From the NCBI GenBank assembly GCA_937891805.1, contig CALATK010000013.1, forward strand, positions 1 to 64,000: 64,000 nt of DNA, written 5' to 3'. The translations under genes were made by a program, and so were the position numbers. This DNA comes from an uncultured Fibrobacter sp. (GTDB taxonomy: Bacteria > Fibrobacterota > Fibrobacteria > Fibrobacterales > Fibrobacteraceae). Of this stretch, positions 54,409-62,476 are shown one piece after another (within the stretch, counting starts at the first letter, position 1; every line of letters begins with the position of its first letter). The notes beneath the pieces were generated by a model. The model did not search any database. It was not told the origin of the DNA and was given only the letters and a program-made list of their open reading frames with translations.

Positions 54409-55110
54409 TTATTGTTTCTTATTTTCTATAACAAGCACGTTGCCGTCGTACGTCATGACGCCGAGCAAGATGCTGTGGAGCAGGCGGAACTTGTCCACCT
54501 TGTAGTAAGGAGTCTTGTGAAGGGGGTTGGTGCCGTCGGGGTCGGCGACCATGAACTGTTTCTTGTCGTCGATGCCGTAAACTACGACGAAGTGCCCCAT
54601 GGGCTCGCCGTGAATGTCGTCGAAGACGGACTTGTCGTCTTTGTCGGTGAATTCCCGCATGCTGCGGTACAGATAGGTGGCCGAAAGTCCGCAAAGAACA
54701 GGCACGCCCTTCTTGAAGTATTTTTCGAACATGGCGGCGCGCAAGTCCTCGAACGCAACCTTGCCGCCCAGGTCGATAAAGCGGATATACGCCTCAATTG
54801 CCTTGCGGAGCTTGGGGGCGTGCTTTGCCTTGTGCAAGAGTTCCAGCTTTGCCTTCAGTTCCGGCATGCTGAGGGTGCTCCAGGTGGGGTCCAGGAGCGT
54901 CAGGTTGTAGGAATGCAGCGTGACTTTGAACCCGCGCTTCAGGGCGTCGATGCCGAGGAAAACGCCGAGGGTGCCTCCGTCTTCCAAAAATTCGATTTCG
55001 GAGATGAGCTGCTTCAGGGAAATCTTGTAGCCCAGGTGGTTGTAAACAGCCTGCAGGCTGGTGGGCCCGCAGGTAACATCGTCGGGCTGCTGTAATATCT
55101 TTATATCCAT
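54409..55110 (-). CDS. C39-like cysteine peptidase
   Basis: A 233-residue papain-fold protein. The N-terminus has 'QPDDVTCGPTSLQAVYNHLGY' (Gln oxyanion and catalytic Cys about residue 14), and the His/Asp partners are in 'GEPMGHFVVVYGID' and 'FMVADPDG'. There is no transporter fused to it, so it is a stand-alone peptidase of the BtrH/C39-like group. It is first of four co-oriented genes with two amide ligases and an amidohydrolase, and may process or hydrolyse the product. Confidence 0.82.
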   Translation of the reverse strand: MDIKILQQPDDVTCGPTSLQAVYNHLGYKISLKQLISEIEFLEDGGTLGVFLGIDALKRGFKVTLHSYNLTLLDPTWSTLSMPELKAKLELLHKAKHAPKLRKAIEAYIRFIDLGGKVAFEDLRAAMFEKYFKKGVPVLCGLSATYLYRSMREFTDKDDKSVFDDIHGEPMGHFVVVYGIDDKKQFMVADPDGTNPLHKTPYYKVDKFRLLHSILLGVMTYDGNVLVIENKKQ

Positions 55111-55207
55111 CGTTTTGCCTTTAAATGCCTTTTAAGCCGGAGGTATATCCGTTCTCGTCTGGCGGCTGCCGGGAGGTTTTCCCGGGTCGTCGATGGCGTG
55201 TGAAAAA

Positions 55208-56521
55208 CTATTCTTTTTCCAGGCAGTTGTCCATAGCGGCGATAATCTTTTTCTTGTCCATGTGCTGGCCGATAAAGACCAGACGGTTGGTGCGGTCGCC
55301 GTATTTTTCGTCCCAGATGTTCTTGAGCTGCGGGTTTTCGCGCAGTAGCTGGTCTTGTACGGCCTTGCTTTCGGCGGCGAACCATCGCCCGAAATTTTGG
55401 GCGGAGGCCTGCTTGCCAGCCTGCTCGAACAGGTAACTTTCTGTCGGTTCGTCACTGAACCACATGAGTCCCTTGGTACGGATGATGCAACTGGGATAGT
55501 CGTCCAAGAATTCCTCAAACTTTTTGCGGTTCACAGGCGGGCGGCGCTCATAGACGAAGGTGCTGATGCCGTATTCGTCGCCATGGGGATGGTCCTTGTC
55601 GTGGTGGTGGCCGCAATGGCAGACCCCGTGTTCGTGGTCGCAATGGCTGTGGTCTTCTTCATCGTGGTCATCGTGATGGTGGTGATGCTCGTGCTCGTCA
55701 TGATCGTGGTCATCATCGTGATCGTGATCATCATCGTGATCGTGATGATGATGTTCATGCTCGTCATGGTCATCATCCATGTCGTTGTCCGTCTTGTTGA
55801 GCTCGATGGCCCAACGGCTGGACTCCGCCACCTTCTCGAAATCGAACAGCTTGGTGTCCAGGACTTCTTTCATGTCAACCTTGCCGAAGTTGGTCTCGAT
55901 CATCTTGGCTGTGGGCTGCAAGGCCTTCACTACGGCCTTCACGTGTTCCAGGTCGCCCTTGGAAAGCATGTCCACCTTGTTCAGGATAACCGTATTGCAA
56001 AATTCGATCTGCTGGATCAAGAGGTTTGCGATGTCTTCTTCTTCCAGGTCCTTGTCCAGGAGCTTTTCGCCACCGCCGAATTCGTCGGCCAGGCGGAGCG
56101 CGTCTACCACGGCGGCGATGTTGTCCAGGTGGCAGGCCAGACGCTGGCCGTTCTTGCCCTGCAGCTGGCTTCCGGCCATGCAGATGGTCTGGGCGATAGG
56201 TACCGGCTCGCAGATACCGCTGGCTTCAATCAGTATGTAGTCGAACTTGCCCATCTCCAGGATTTCGGCAATCTGTTCCAGCAAATCAGCCTTCAGGGAG
56301 CAGCAGATGCAGCCGTTGCTGAGGGGAACTACCTTTCCGGAATCTTCCTTGGTGATGTTTCCGCCTTTCTCGATGAGGGTCTGGTCAATGTTCACCTCGC
56401 CGATATCGTTTACGATAACGGCCACGTGGTAGCCCTGCTGGTTGTTGAGGATGTAGTTGAGAAGGGTGGTTTTTCCGGCTCCGAGGTAACCGGTGAGCAG
56501 CGTAATAGGTACTGATTTCAT
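55208..56521 (-). CDS. COG0523 (CobW/ZigA-type) GTPase with a His/Asp-rich metal region
   Basis: A G3E GTPase of about 437 residues, a predicted metallochaperone. Walker A is GYLGAGKTT (about residues 9-17), 'GCICCSLKADL' is the CxCC metal motif (about 66-76), and the NKVD motif occurs at about 182. Between residues about 250 and 325 lies a stretch of over 60 residues dominated by His, Asp and Glu, probably zinc-binding. The C-terminal CobW_C domain follows. Start at 56521 (MKSVPI) with AAAGGA upstream. It directly follows an Rrf2 gene (58 bp), which might regulate it. Confidence 0.88.
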   Translation of the reverse strand: MKSVPITLLTGYLGAGKTTLLNYILNNQQGYHVAVIVNDIGEVNIDQTLIEKGGNITKEDSGKVVPLSNGCICCSLKADLLEQIAEILEMGKFDYILIEASGICEPVPIAQTICMAGSQLQGKNGQRLACHLDNIAAVVDALRLADEFGGGEKLLDKDLEEEDIANLLIQQIEFCNTVILNKVDMLSKGDLEHVKAVVKALQPTAKMIETNFGKVDMKEVLDTKLFDFEKVAESSRWAIELNKTDNDMDDDHDEHEHHHHDHDDDHDHDDDHDHDEHEHHHHHDDHDEEDHSHCDHEHGVCHCGHHHDKDHPHGDEYGISTFVYERRPPVNRKKFEEFLDDYPSCIIRTKGLMWFSDEPTESYLFEQAGKQASAQNFGRWFAAESKAVQDQLLRENPQLKNIWDEKYGDRTNRLVFIGQHMDKKKIIAAMDNCLEKE

Positions 56522-56578
56522 TTCGATTCCTTTGAATTGCAAGCGCCCACTGCTTGTAGTGAAAACAGTGGAGCCTGC

Positions 56579-57037
56579 TTAAAGTTCACAGTTCCAGTCT
56601 TTTCCGATACCCGAAGTGCCGCGGACTTTTTGGGCCTTTTTTGCCAGCTGGTCCAGCCTGACGCTTCCCAGGTAATCGCGGATGACCCGGTCCAGTTCCG
56701 TCCACACGGGGAGCGTGACGCAAATGGCGGCCCGTTTGCAGGCGTTCTTCTTGTCGTCTAGGCAGGCCACGGGCGCAACCGATGTTTCCGTCTGGGAGAG
56801 TATATCCCAGACGCTGCATTCCTTGGGGTTGCACTTGAGCCTGTATCCGCCAGTTTTTCCGCGGGCACCCTCCAAAAAGTTCCCGCGGACAAGTGTCCCG
56901 AGAATCCCTTCCAGGTACTTTTCGGAAATCTGCTGGTGGGTGGACAGGTCCTGGAGTTTCACGAATTCCCCCTCCTTGCGGGAGGCAAGGTCTATCATGA
57001 CTCTCAAGGCGTACCGCCCCTTGGTGGAAATGCGCAT
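56579..57037 (-). CDS. Rrf2-family transcriptional regulator
   Basis: A regulator of about 152 residues with an N-terminal winged helix (ISTKGRYALRVMIDLASRKE, then 'LSTHQQISEKYLEGILGTLV') and a C-terminal three-cysteine cluster (CLDDKKNACKRAAIC), as in [2Fe-2S]-sensing IscR or cysteine-sensing CymR relatives. The exact signal is unknown. The start ATG at 57037 is preceded by AAGG. It lies between purC and the COG0523 GTPase. Confidence 0.85.
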   Translation of the reverse strand: MRISTKGRYALRVMIDLASRKEGEFVKLQDLSTHQQISEKYLEGILGTLVRGNFLEGARGKTGGYRLKCNPKECSVWDILSQTETSVAPVACLDDKKNACKRAAICVTLPVWTELDRVIRDYLGSVRLDQLAKKAQKVRGTSGIGKDWNCEL

Positions 57038-57070
57038 CCTTACGGTCTCGTTCGTTTCAACTTTTAATAA

Positions 57071-57127
57071 GTCATCCCCGCTGTCATTCTGGAGGGGCAA
57101 CGCCCCGATAGAATCACGGGGATCTCC
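57071..57127. repeat. REP-like palindrome (GGAGATCCCCG...CGGGGATGAC)
   Basis: A nested palindrome: outer ATCCCCG/CGGGGAT, middle ATTCT/AGAAT, inner GGGGC/GCCCC. It fills the purC-Rrf2 spacer. Confidence 0.6.
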
Positions 57128-57131
57128 TTTC

Positions 57132-58016
57132 TTATAATTCCGGCTGCTTGCCGGTGAGGCGCACGAAGATTTCTTCGTACTTCGCGAGCGTGTTCTTCAC
57201 CACGTCGGCCGGGATTTCCGGACCCGGGTAGGTCTTGCCCCAGTCGAGAGTTTCGAGCCAGTCGCGAACGTACTGCTTGTCGAAGCTTTCCTGGTTCTTG
57301 CCCACCTGGTACTTGTCGGCCGGCCAGTAGCGGCTGGAGTCCGGCGTGAGCACTTCGTCGATAAGGATGGTTTCGCCATCGATTTCACCGAATTCGAACT
57401 TGGTGTCGGCGAGGATGATGCCCTTGCTTGCAGCGTAGTCGCGGGCCTTCGTGTAGATGTCCAAAGACATGTTGCGGAGTGTGGTTGCAACCTTTTCGCC
57501 CACGATGTCGAAAGTCTGTTCGAAGCTGATGTTTTCGTCGTGGCCAACGTCGGGCTTGGTGCTCGGCGTGTAGAGCGGCTTTTCGAGCTTCTGGCAGAGT
57601 TGCAGGCCTTCCGGGAGAACGTGACCGCAAATCTTGCCGGTCTTCTGGTAGTCCTTCCAGCCGGAACCCACGATGTAGCCGCGGACGATGCATTCCACGG
57701 AATGGCGGTGAGCCTTTTTCACGATCATGGAGCGACCGCGGAGGTAGTCGGCGTGCTTCTTCAAGACGGCCGGGTATTCGTTCACGTCGGCGGTGATGAG
57801 GTGGTTCTTCATGCCGAGGTGCTGGAACCAGAACAGCGAAAGCTGGTTGAGGATTTTGCCCTTACCAGGAATCGGGGTGGGGAGCACCACGTCAAAAGCG
57901 GAAAGACGGTCGCTGGCGACCATCAGGAAGCTGTCGCCCAGGTCGTACATGTCGCGTACTTTGCCCTGGTGGAACAGCGGAACTTCGGTAATGGGGGTAT
58001 CAAATTTTAAGCTCAT
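57132..58016 (-). CDS. purC: Phosphoribosylaminoimidazole-succinocarboxamide (SAICAR) synthase
   Basis: A 294-residue ATP-dependent ligase of purine synthesis. Signatures: 'GKVRDMYDLGDSFLMVASDRLSAFD', 'RGYIVGSGWKDYQ', 'LADTKFEFG' and 'DEVLTPDSSRYWP'. The length matches the longer class of PurC (as in eukaryotic/plant-like forms). The start at 58016 is the first homologous residue; TATCTTTG ends eight bases upstream and no ribosome site exists. Confidence 0.94.
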   Translation of the reverse strand: MSLKFDTPITEVPLFHQGKVRDMYDLGDSFLMVASDRLSAFDVVLPTPIPGKGKILNQLSLFWFQHLGMKNHLITADVNEYPAVLKKHADYLRGRSMIVKKAHRHSVECIVRGYIVGSGWKDYQKTGKICGHVLPEGLQLCQKLEKPLYTPSTKPDVGHDENISFEQTFDIVGEKVATTLRNMSLDIYTKARDYAASKGIILADTKFEFGEIDGETILIDEVLTPDSSRYWPADKYQVGKNQESFDKQYVRDWLETLDWGKTYPGPEIPADVVKNTLAKYEEIFVRLTGKQPEL

Positions 58017-58024
58017 AGTGTGTC

Positions 58025-58032
58025 CAAAGATA
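58025..58032 (-). promoter_or_regulatory. TAnnTTTG box (TATCTTTG) for purC
   Basis: Exact -7 consensus on the minus strand, eight bases before the purC ATG. Confidence 0.55.
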
Positions 58033-58120
58033 GTAAAAGGGTAGGGGGTTGGCTGCCTAAAACGAACAAAGCGTGCCCGCAACCACGGACACGCTGGATG
58101 ATTCTCATTTAATTACGGAT

Positions 58121-59110
58121 TTATCCGCAGAAGCTGCTACTTTTGGCTGTTTCGAACCATTCATCTCTGTCTGCGTCATCTTCTGTTTCTTCTTCGGTGG
58201 TTACAAGAATGGTTCCTTCACATTTTGCGTTTTCTTCTTCTGCAGCACTTTCTTGGCATGCGCTTTCCATGAACATATTGGTTTTTGTTTCTGTAACGAT
58301 GGTAAGCGTTGTACCTGACCAGGTATAGGTTATCTTTTCATCCATCATTCCTGCGATGTTCCCTTCGACCACCCAGGTGTTGTCTGTTTTTTCGAAATCA
58401 CACTTGTTTTCTTTAGCTTCCGAACCCGATGATTCCGGTTCGCTTGCGTTAGCCTTGATTTCCAAATCTTTTTCGTCGGTGCATTCAGCCTTGATATCTT
58501 TGAGGGTCTTGTCATCAATCATAACGGTATTTGTTGCGAATTTTTGCCAATGCTTTCCTCCTTCGCAGATACCGCCACTTGCGTATTGTTTGCACAAATC
58601 TGCACTCTTATAGTCGGACGCAACCCTCATCCTGTAGATGTTGATAGAATCTCCGTCTTCGGTCCATTCGTAGAACTGACGATAGTCATCGCCTTCTTTT
58701 TCAACAATCCAAAGACCGTCATTGATGTCGCAGTAAACCTTGGCTCCGGAATCGTCGCCGGAAGAATCACCATCGTCATCGGCAGAAGTCTTGCCACCAT
58801 CGTCGGACTGAGTCTTGCCACCGTCGCCATCGGAGTCCTTTGAGTCGTTGTCCTTGCTGGAGGAATTCTCATCATTTTTCACCCATTCTCCGGACTTGCA
58901 GGTGTAGGAGGCCTGGTCGTCTTTCACGAATCCGACGGTGCCTTCGGCGGTCTTTGCGCAGAGACCCAGTTCGTCGAAGGTCTGGACTTCGAAATCGGGA
59001 GTGACGGCTTTGCTGTCTGTGCCGCTGGAGCTGTCGTCGCCACAGGCGGCAAGGCTCATCAGGAGGGCGGTGGAAATGAGGGATATTCCGACGTAGAGTT
59101 GTTTTTTCAT
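58121..59110 (-). CDS. Acidic lipoprotein with two copies of a small domain
   Basis: A 329-residue lipoprotein: signal peptide with lipobox LAAC (Cys 23), then Ser/Asp/Gly-rich low-complexity linker (about 80-125) and two copies of a beta-domain of about 70 residues. Copy 1 begins CDINDGLWIVEKEGD and copy 2 begins CDFEKTDNTWVVEGNI; both end with a Cys following 'MESACQ' or 'ADLCKQ'. Such Ser/Asp-linkered lipoproteins are common in Fibrobacter. Function unknown. Confidence 0.7.
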   Translation of the reverse strand: MKKQLYVGISLISTALLMSLAACGDDSSSGTDSKAVTPDFEVQTFDELGLCAKTAEGTVGFVKDDQASYTCKSGEWVKNDENSSSKDNDSKDSDGDGGKTQSDDGGKTSADDDGDSSGDDSGAKVYCDINDGLWIVEKEGDDYRQFYEWTEDGDSINIYRMRVASDYKSADLCKQYASGGICEGGKHWQKFATNTVMIDDKTLKDIKAECTDEKDLEIKANASEPESSGSEAKENKCDFEKTDNTWVVEGNIAGMMDEKITYTWSGTTLTIVTETKTNMFMESACQESAAEEENAKCEGTILVTTEEETEDDADRDEWFETAKSSSFCG

Positions 59111-59271
59111 GGTATTTTCTCCAAGGTTGACAAATTTGTAAAGAATGTAAGAAAAACAACCAGATTTGTCAAACGTTTTTAAAACAAGCTGTTTTTTAGT
59201 ATAGGTTGGCCAGGAAATTATGCCGAAATAATCTAAATTTGTCGTCTATTACGCCACTATTGGAAAAATTC

Positions 59272-59826
59272 ATGAAATTTGCCGTTCCCGTTTTGTTTTT
59301 TTTGAGCCTTGCGGTAAGCATTTTTGCCGCTCCGCCCCAGGGTAGTTCCGGGAACGTCTCCATATCCTCTACCGAGCGGATGCTTATCCAGATGCTCCTG
59401 AGCGACGAAAGTTTTGGTCCTACTTTTATGGAAAGGTGTACCGCCGAGGCGGACAGCCTGCTGGGAACGAAACAGTCGAAAGAAACCTGTGTCTGTGCGT
59501 TCAATCATCTGGTCAGGAACGATACCCTGCTCTACCTTTTGATGAAATCCATGGATGCTAACGGCGAAATCAAGGATTTCGGCCCTCTGGGCATGCGGCT
59601 CCTTTCGCCATGCCTCCCACTGGAATTTACTCCCGAGATGGAAAAGTCCATTGAGGAGGAATGTCTCCTGGTGGTCCGCGGCGGAAACAGGTCCCGCTGC
59701 AAGTGCGCCTACAAGCACATCAAAAAGAATTATACGGTAAAGTCCCTGCTAGAAGAAATTTCCCTGGACAGGGAAAAGCTCCGGCTGAAACTGGTGGGCC
59801 TTGTCGGAAGGTGCGTTGTCCCCTAA
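59272..59826 (+). CDS. Exported cysteine-motif duplication protein
   Basis: A protein of about 184 residues with signal peptide (KFAVPVLFFLSLAVSIFAA) and two tandem modules, each with C...CxC...C: first 'ERCTAEA', 'ETCVCAFNHL', 'SPCLP'; second 'EECLLVV', 'SRCKCAYKHI', 'GRCVV'. The eight cysteines likely form disulfides in the periplasm. No known family recognised. The stop overlaps the ribosome site of the VanZ gene, so they form an operon. Confidence 0.7.
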   Translation: MKFAVPVLFFLSLAVSIFAAPPQGSSGNVSISSTERMLIQMLLSDESFGPTFMERCTAEADSLLGTKQSKETCVCAFNHLVRNDTLLYLLMKSMDANGEIKDFGPLGMRLLSPCLPLEFTPEMEKSIEEECLLVVRGGNRSRCKCAYKHIKKNYTVKSLLEEISLDREKLRLKLVGLVGRCVVP

Positions 59827-59835
59827 GGAGTAAAA

Positions 59836-60252
59836 ATGTTCGAGTCCTTGTTCCAGAAATACCCGTTCTTTCGCGCCGTGCCTTGCATCCTCTGCATGGC
59901 GGTTATCTTCAAACTGTCGTCCTTGACCAACGAACAGCTGGAAGATTTTCCCCAGATTTGGGACAAGCTGGCCCACTTTCTGGAATATGCCACCCTCGCG
60001 GGTTGCTACGCCATGATCTGGACCCGAAACGAATGGTCCAGGCGGCAGTGGTTGCGGGTCTTGATTGTAGGTGTTCTCGCCTTGGCCTACGGCTGTACCG
60101 ACGAATACCACCAGAGCTTTGTAGAGGGCCGGGACTGTAGCGCTTTTGACCTAGTGGCGGACTTGACAGGCGGCCTGTTCGGCGGAATCGTCTATGCCGT
60201 CATCACGCGGATATTGAACCGCTTCGACCCGGTGGAAAAAAATGTGAAGTGA
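59836..60252 (+). CDS. VanZ-like family membrane protein
   Basis: A 138-residue protein with four hydrophobic helices and the VanZ pattern: 'KLAHFLEYATLAGCYAMI' (acidic/His helix) and 'YGCTDEYHQSFVEGRDCSAFDLVADLTGGLFGGIV'. The DExHQ and DxxxDxxG motifs are strongly conserved in this family. AAGGAG precedes the ATG. Function in envelope physiology is unclear; VanZ itself gives low-level teicoplanin resistance. Confidence 0.85.
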   Translation: MFESLFQKYPFFRAVPCILCMAVIFKLSSLTNEQLEDFPQIWDKLAHFLEYATLAGCYAMIWTRNEWSRRQWLRVLIVGVLALAYGCTDEYHQSFVEGRDCSAFDLVADLTGGLFGGIVYAVITRILNRFDPVEKNVK

Positions 60253-60361
60253 AAGGTGTGAGATTAGTAATGAGTTGTCGGTTATCAGTTATCAGTATAT
60301 AATTTGGCGCCAAAGGTGCGACTGTAAGAACTCACAACTCACAACTGACGACTCATAACTT
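60253..60361. repeat. Degenerate 7-bp-period repeat between VanZ gene and murB
   Basis: Two runs: about 60257-60300 (tgagatt/agtaatg/agttgtc/ggttatc/agttatc/agtatat) and 60328-60361 (aactcac/aactcac/aactgac/gactcat/aact). Clearest heptad example in the window. Confidence 0.6.
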
Positions 60362-61294
60362 CTAAAATTTCCCCAGCAGAATAATCTCCCGTTTCAGTTC
60401 AATCCTGAATTTTTCGGAAACTTTATTTTGTACATACTCGCTGAGGCTCTTGATGTCTCGGGCCGTAGCGCCGCCAGCATTCACGATGAAGTTGGCGTGT
60501 AACGTGCTTACTTCGGCGCTACCTATGCGATAGCCTTTGAGTCCGGCTTGCTCAATGTAGTAGCCTGGTGCGACCTGTGTTGGGGTCTCGGCGGCGCCGA
60601 CTTCTAGCCGCTTGAAGGTGGAGCCTGCGTTGGGCATGTTCAGGGGTTGCGTGGCCTTGCGCTTGGCCATGCACTCGGCCAGTTCCGCTTCCAGGTCGGC
60701 GGCGGTCAATCCCTGCGAACTTGCGCTTTGTAGCTGGAACGTAGCCGCGAGAATGATTTTTCCATTGTCATCCCCGGCGCCATTGTTGTCGTTGCTGAAA
60801 ACACTCCGTCTGTAGCCGAAACCGCATTCGTCAGCGGACAACTCGCGGGTGTTTCCGACCGCATCAAGGACCGTCACGCCGGTGCAGGCTTGTCCGATTT
60901 CTTGGCCGTAGGCACCTGCGTTCATATATACCGCCCCGCCCAAGGTTCCGGGGATGCCGGCCAGCTTGTGGATTCCGGCGTAGCCCTGCTTGAGGGTGTG
61001 CCGGGCGAACCTGCCCAGGGGTGTTGCCGCACCTACCTTGAACTTGCCGTTCCCCAGGTCCACGATTTCCGAAAAATCTCCGGCGAGTGAGATGATTACG
61101 CCATCGTAGCCCTTGTCCGAGACCAACAGGTTGGTCCCGTTACCCAAAATAAAATGTGGGAGATTCTTTTCCCGAGCAAATGAAAGCGCATTTTTCAGGC
61201 TTTCTATGGAGCTGGCCTTGACAAAATACCGCGCAGGGCCGCCCACCTTGAAGGAGGTGTGCACGCTCATCGGCTCGTTTTCTTGGATAACCAT
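60362..61294 (-). CDS. murB: UDP-N-acetylenolpyruvoylglucosamine reductase
   Basis: A 310-residue FAD enzyme that completes UDP-MurNAc in peptidoglycan synthesis. FAD-site blocks: 'LGNGTNLLVSDKGYDGVII' and 'AGIPGTLGGAVYMNAGAYG'; catalytic region 'FGYRRSVF' and Ser in 'NAGSTFKR'. C-terminal 'HANFIVNAGGATARDI' matches the type with the conserved Glu/Ser. TATATTTA ends four bases before the ATG. Confidence 0.93.
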   Translation of the reverse strand: MVIQENEPMSVHTSFKVGGPARYFVKASSIESLKNALSFAREKNLPHFILGNGTNLLVSDKGYDGVIISLAGDFSEIVDLGNGKFKVGAATPLGRFARHTLKQGYAGIHKLAGIPGTLGGAVYMNAGAYGQEIGQACTGVTVLDAVGNTRELSADECGFGYRRSVFSNDNNGAGDDNGKIILAATFQLQSASSQGLTAADLEAELAECMAKRKATQPLNMPNAGSTFKRLEVGAAETPTQVAPGYYIEQAGLKGYRIGSAEVSTLHANFIVNAGGATARDIKSLSEYVQNKVSEKFRIELKREIILLGKF

Positions 61295-61298
61295 GGCC

Positions 61299-61306
61299 TA
61301 AATATA
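61299..61306 (-). promoter_or_regulatory. TAnnTTTR box (TATATTTA) for murB
   Basis: Four bases before the murB ATG; no Shine-Dalgarno. The same short divergent gap also serves the primase-like gene on the plus strand. Confidence 0.5.
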
Positions 61307-61328
61307 GGATTTACTATAATTCCCCTAG

Positions 61329-62447
61329 ATGACCGACGAAGAGCTGAAACAGTTCAAGGCCTCCCTGTCCATTACGGCGGTGGCCCGTTCCCTGGGCATA
61401 GATGTTGTCCGGGGCAAGTGCCGCTGTGCCTTTGCGAGCCGCCATGCCCATGGCGACAGGACCCCGTCGGTTTCCATTTCCGAGGAGAAGGGGTATTTCC
61501 GCTGCTGGGTCTGCGACGACGTGCGGGGCGACGTGATTTCCCTGGTGCAAAAGTACAAGGGTTGCTCTTTTATGGAGGCCCTGAATTACCTTCGCGAAAC
61601 TTTTCCGTTTTTGGCCCCTGCGGGCAAGTCCACCTCGGCAGGCAAGCCTGTTGTGGGCACCCATCATAATGTTGCCGCACAGGCTCCCCAGGAAATCTAC
61701 GCTACGGAGCCTATGCCCATGCCGGAACCGGCACCGGCAGAGGAATTGGTCAGCGAAGACGAACGCAAAAAGATCATCCTGAATTTTTTGAAGATGCTTT
61801 CGCCGGTAGACGGAACCCAGGCTGCCGCTTGGCTTATGGGGCGTCGCATCTTCAAGCCCGTATGGGACAAGATGCTCCTCAGGACCATCAAGGACTACGG
61901 CCAGCTGAACAATGCCCTCAAGGACACCTACAGCATGGATGTCTTGCAGTACGTGGGCCTGTTCAACGAGAAGGGAAACCTGAAGTTCTACAAGCATCCG
62001 CTGATATTCCCGTACCTGGATACCCAGCGCAGGGCTTTTTATTTCCAGTCCCGTGCGCTGGAAAGTTCCGTAGTGCCCAAGGAAATGAACCTGCGTGGGA
62101 CGGTGCCTTACCCATACAATATGTCTGCTCTGGACGAGAAACCGGGCTGGGTTTACCTGTGCGAGGGAGTGGTGGACACTCTCACCTTTTTAGGCCGTAA
62201 AATTGAAGCGGTGGGCATACCCGGCGTGCGCAGTTTCAAGGTGGAATGGCTGCCCCTGTTCAAGAACAAGAACGTGGTGTTGTGCATGGATAAGGACAAC
62301 GCCGGTCGCGAGGCCACCAAGTACCTGCAAGAAGTGTTCGGCAATGCGGGAATCCGCACCATCGTGCTGGGCGAGGGCACGGAACACCTGGATTCTTCTA
62401 TAAAGGAAGGCGAAGACGTGAACGACTGGTTTGGCGGGAAGCACTGA
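61329..62447 (+). CDS. Short CHC2 zinc-finger / Toprim primase-like protein
   Basis: A 372-residue protein with a DnaG-type zinc domain (about 35-80: CAFASRHAHGDRTPSVSI, 'FRCWVCDDVRGDVISLV') and a C-terminal Toprim domain (about 275-370: 'VYLCEGVVDTLTF' with catalytic Glu, 'LCMDKDNAGREA' with the Asp pair). It is much shorter than the replicative DnaG (about 600 residues) and lacks the helicase-binding tail and RNA-polymerase-domain middle, so it resembles phage/plasmid-type primases. It starts without a ribosome site, 34 bp from divergent murB. Confidence 0.75.
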   Translation: MTDEELKQFKASLSITAVARSLGIDVVRGKCRCAFASRHAHGDRTPSVSISEEKGYFRCWVCDDVRGDVISLVQKYKGCSFMEALNYLRETFPFLAPAGKSTSAGKPVVGTHHNVAAQAPQEIYATEPMPMPEPAPAEELVSEDERKKIILNFLKMLSPVDGTQAAAWLMGRRIFKPVWDKMLLRTIKDYGQLNNALKDTYSMDVLQYVGLFNEKGNLKFYKHPLIFPYLDTQRRAFYFQSRALESSVVPKEMNLRGTVPYPYNMSALDEKPGWVYLCEGVVDTLTFLGRKIEAVGIPGVRSFKVEWLPLFKNKNVVLCMDKDNAGREATKYLQEVFGNAGIRTIVLGEGTEHLDSSIKEGEDVNDWFGGKH

Positions 62448-62476
62448 CAAAAGCTATATATTGGTGCGGTTGATTT

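Noticed and set aside
55355-56515. 386-codon open frame on plus with long Val/Ile/Met runs
   Set aside because: It is the reverse strand of the His/Asp-rich GTPase; codons for His and Asp read backwards as Met, Val and Ile. Not a real membrane protein.
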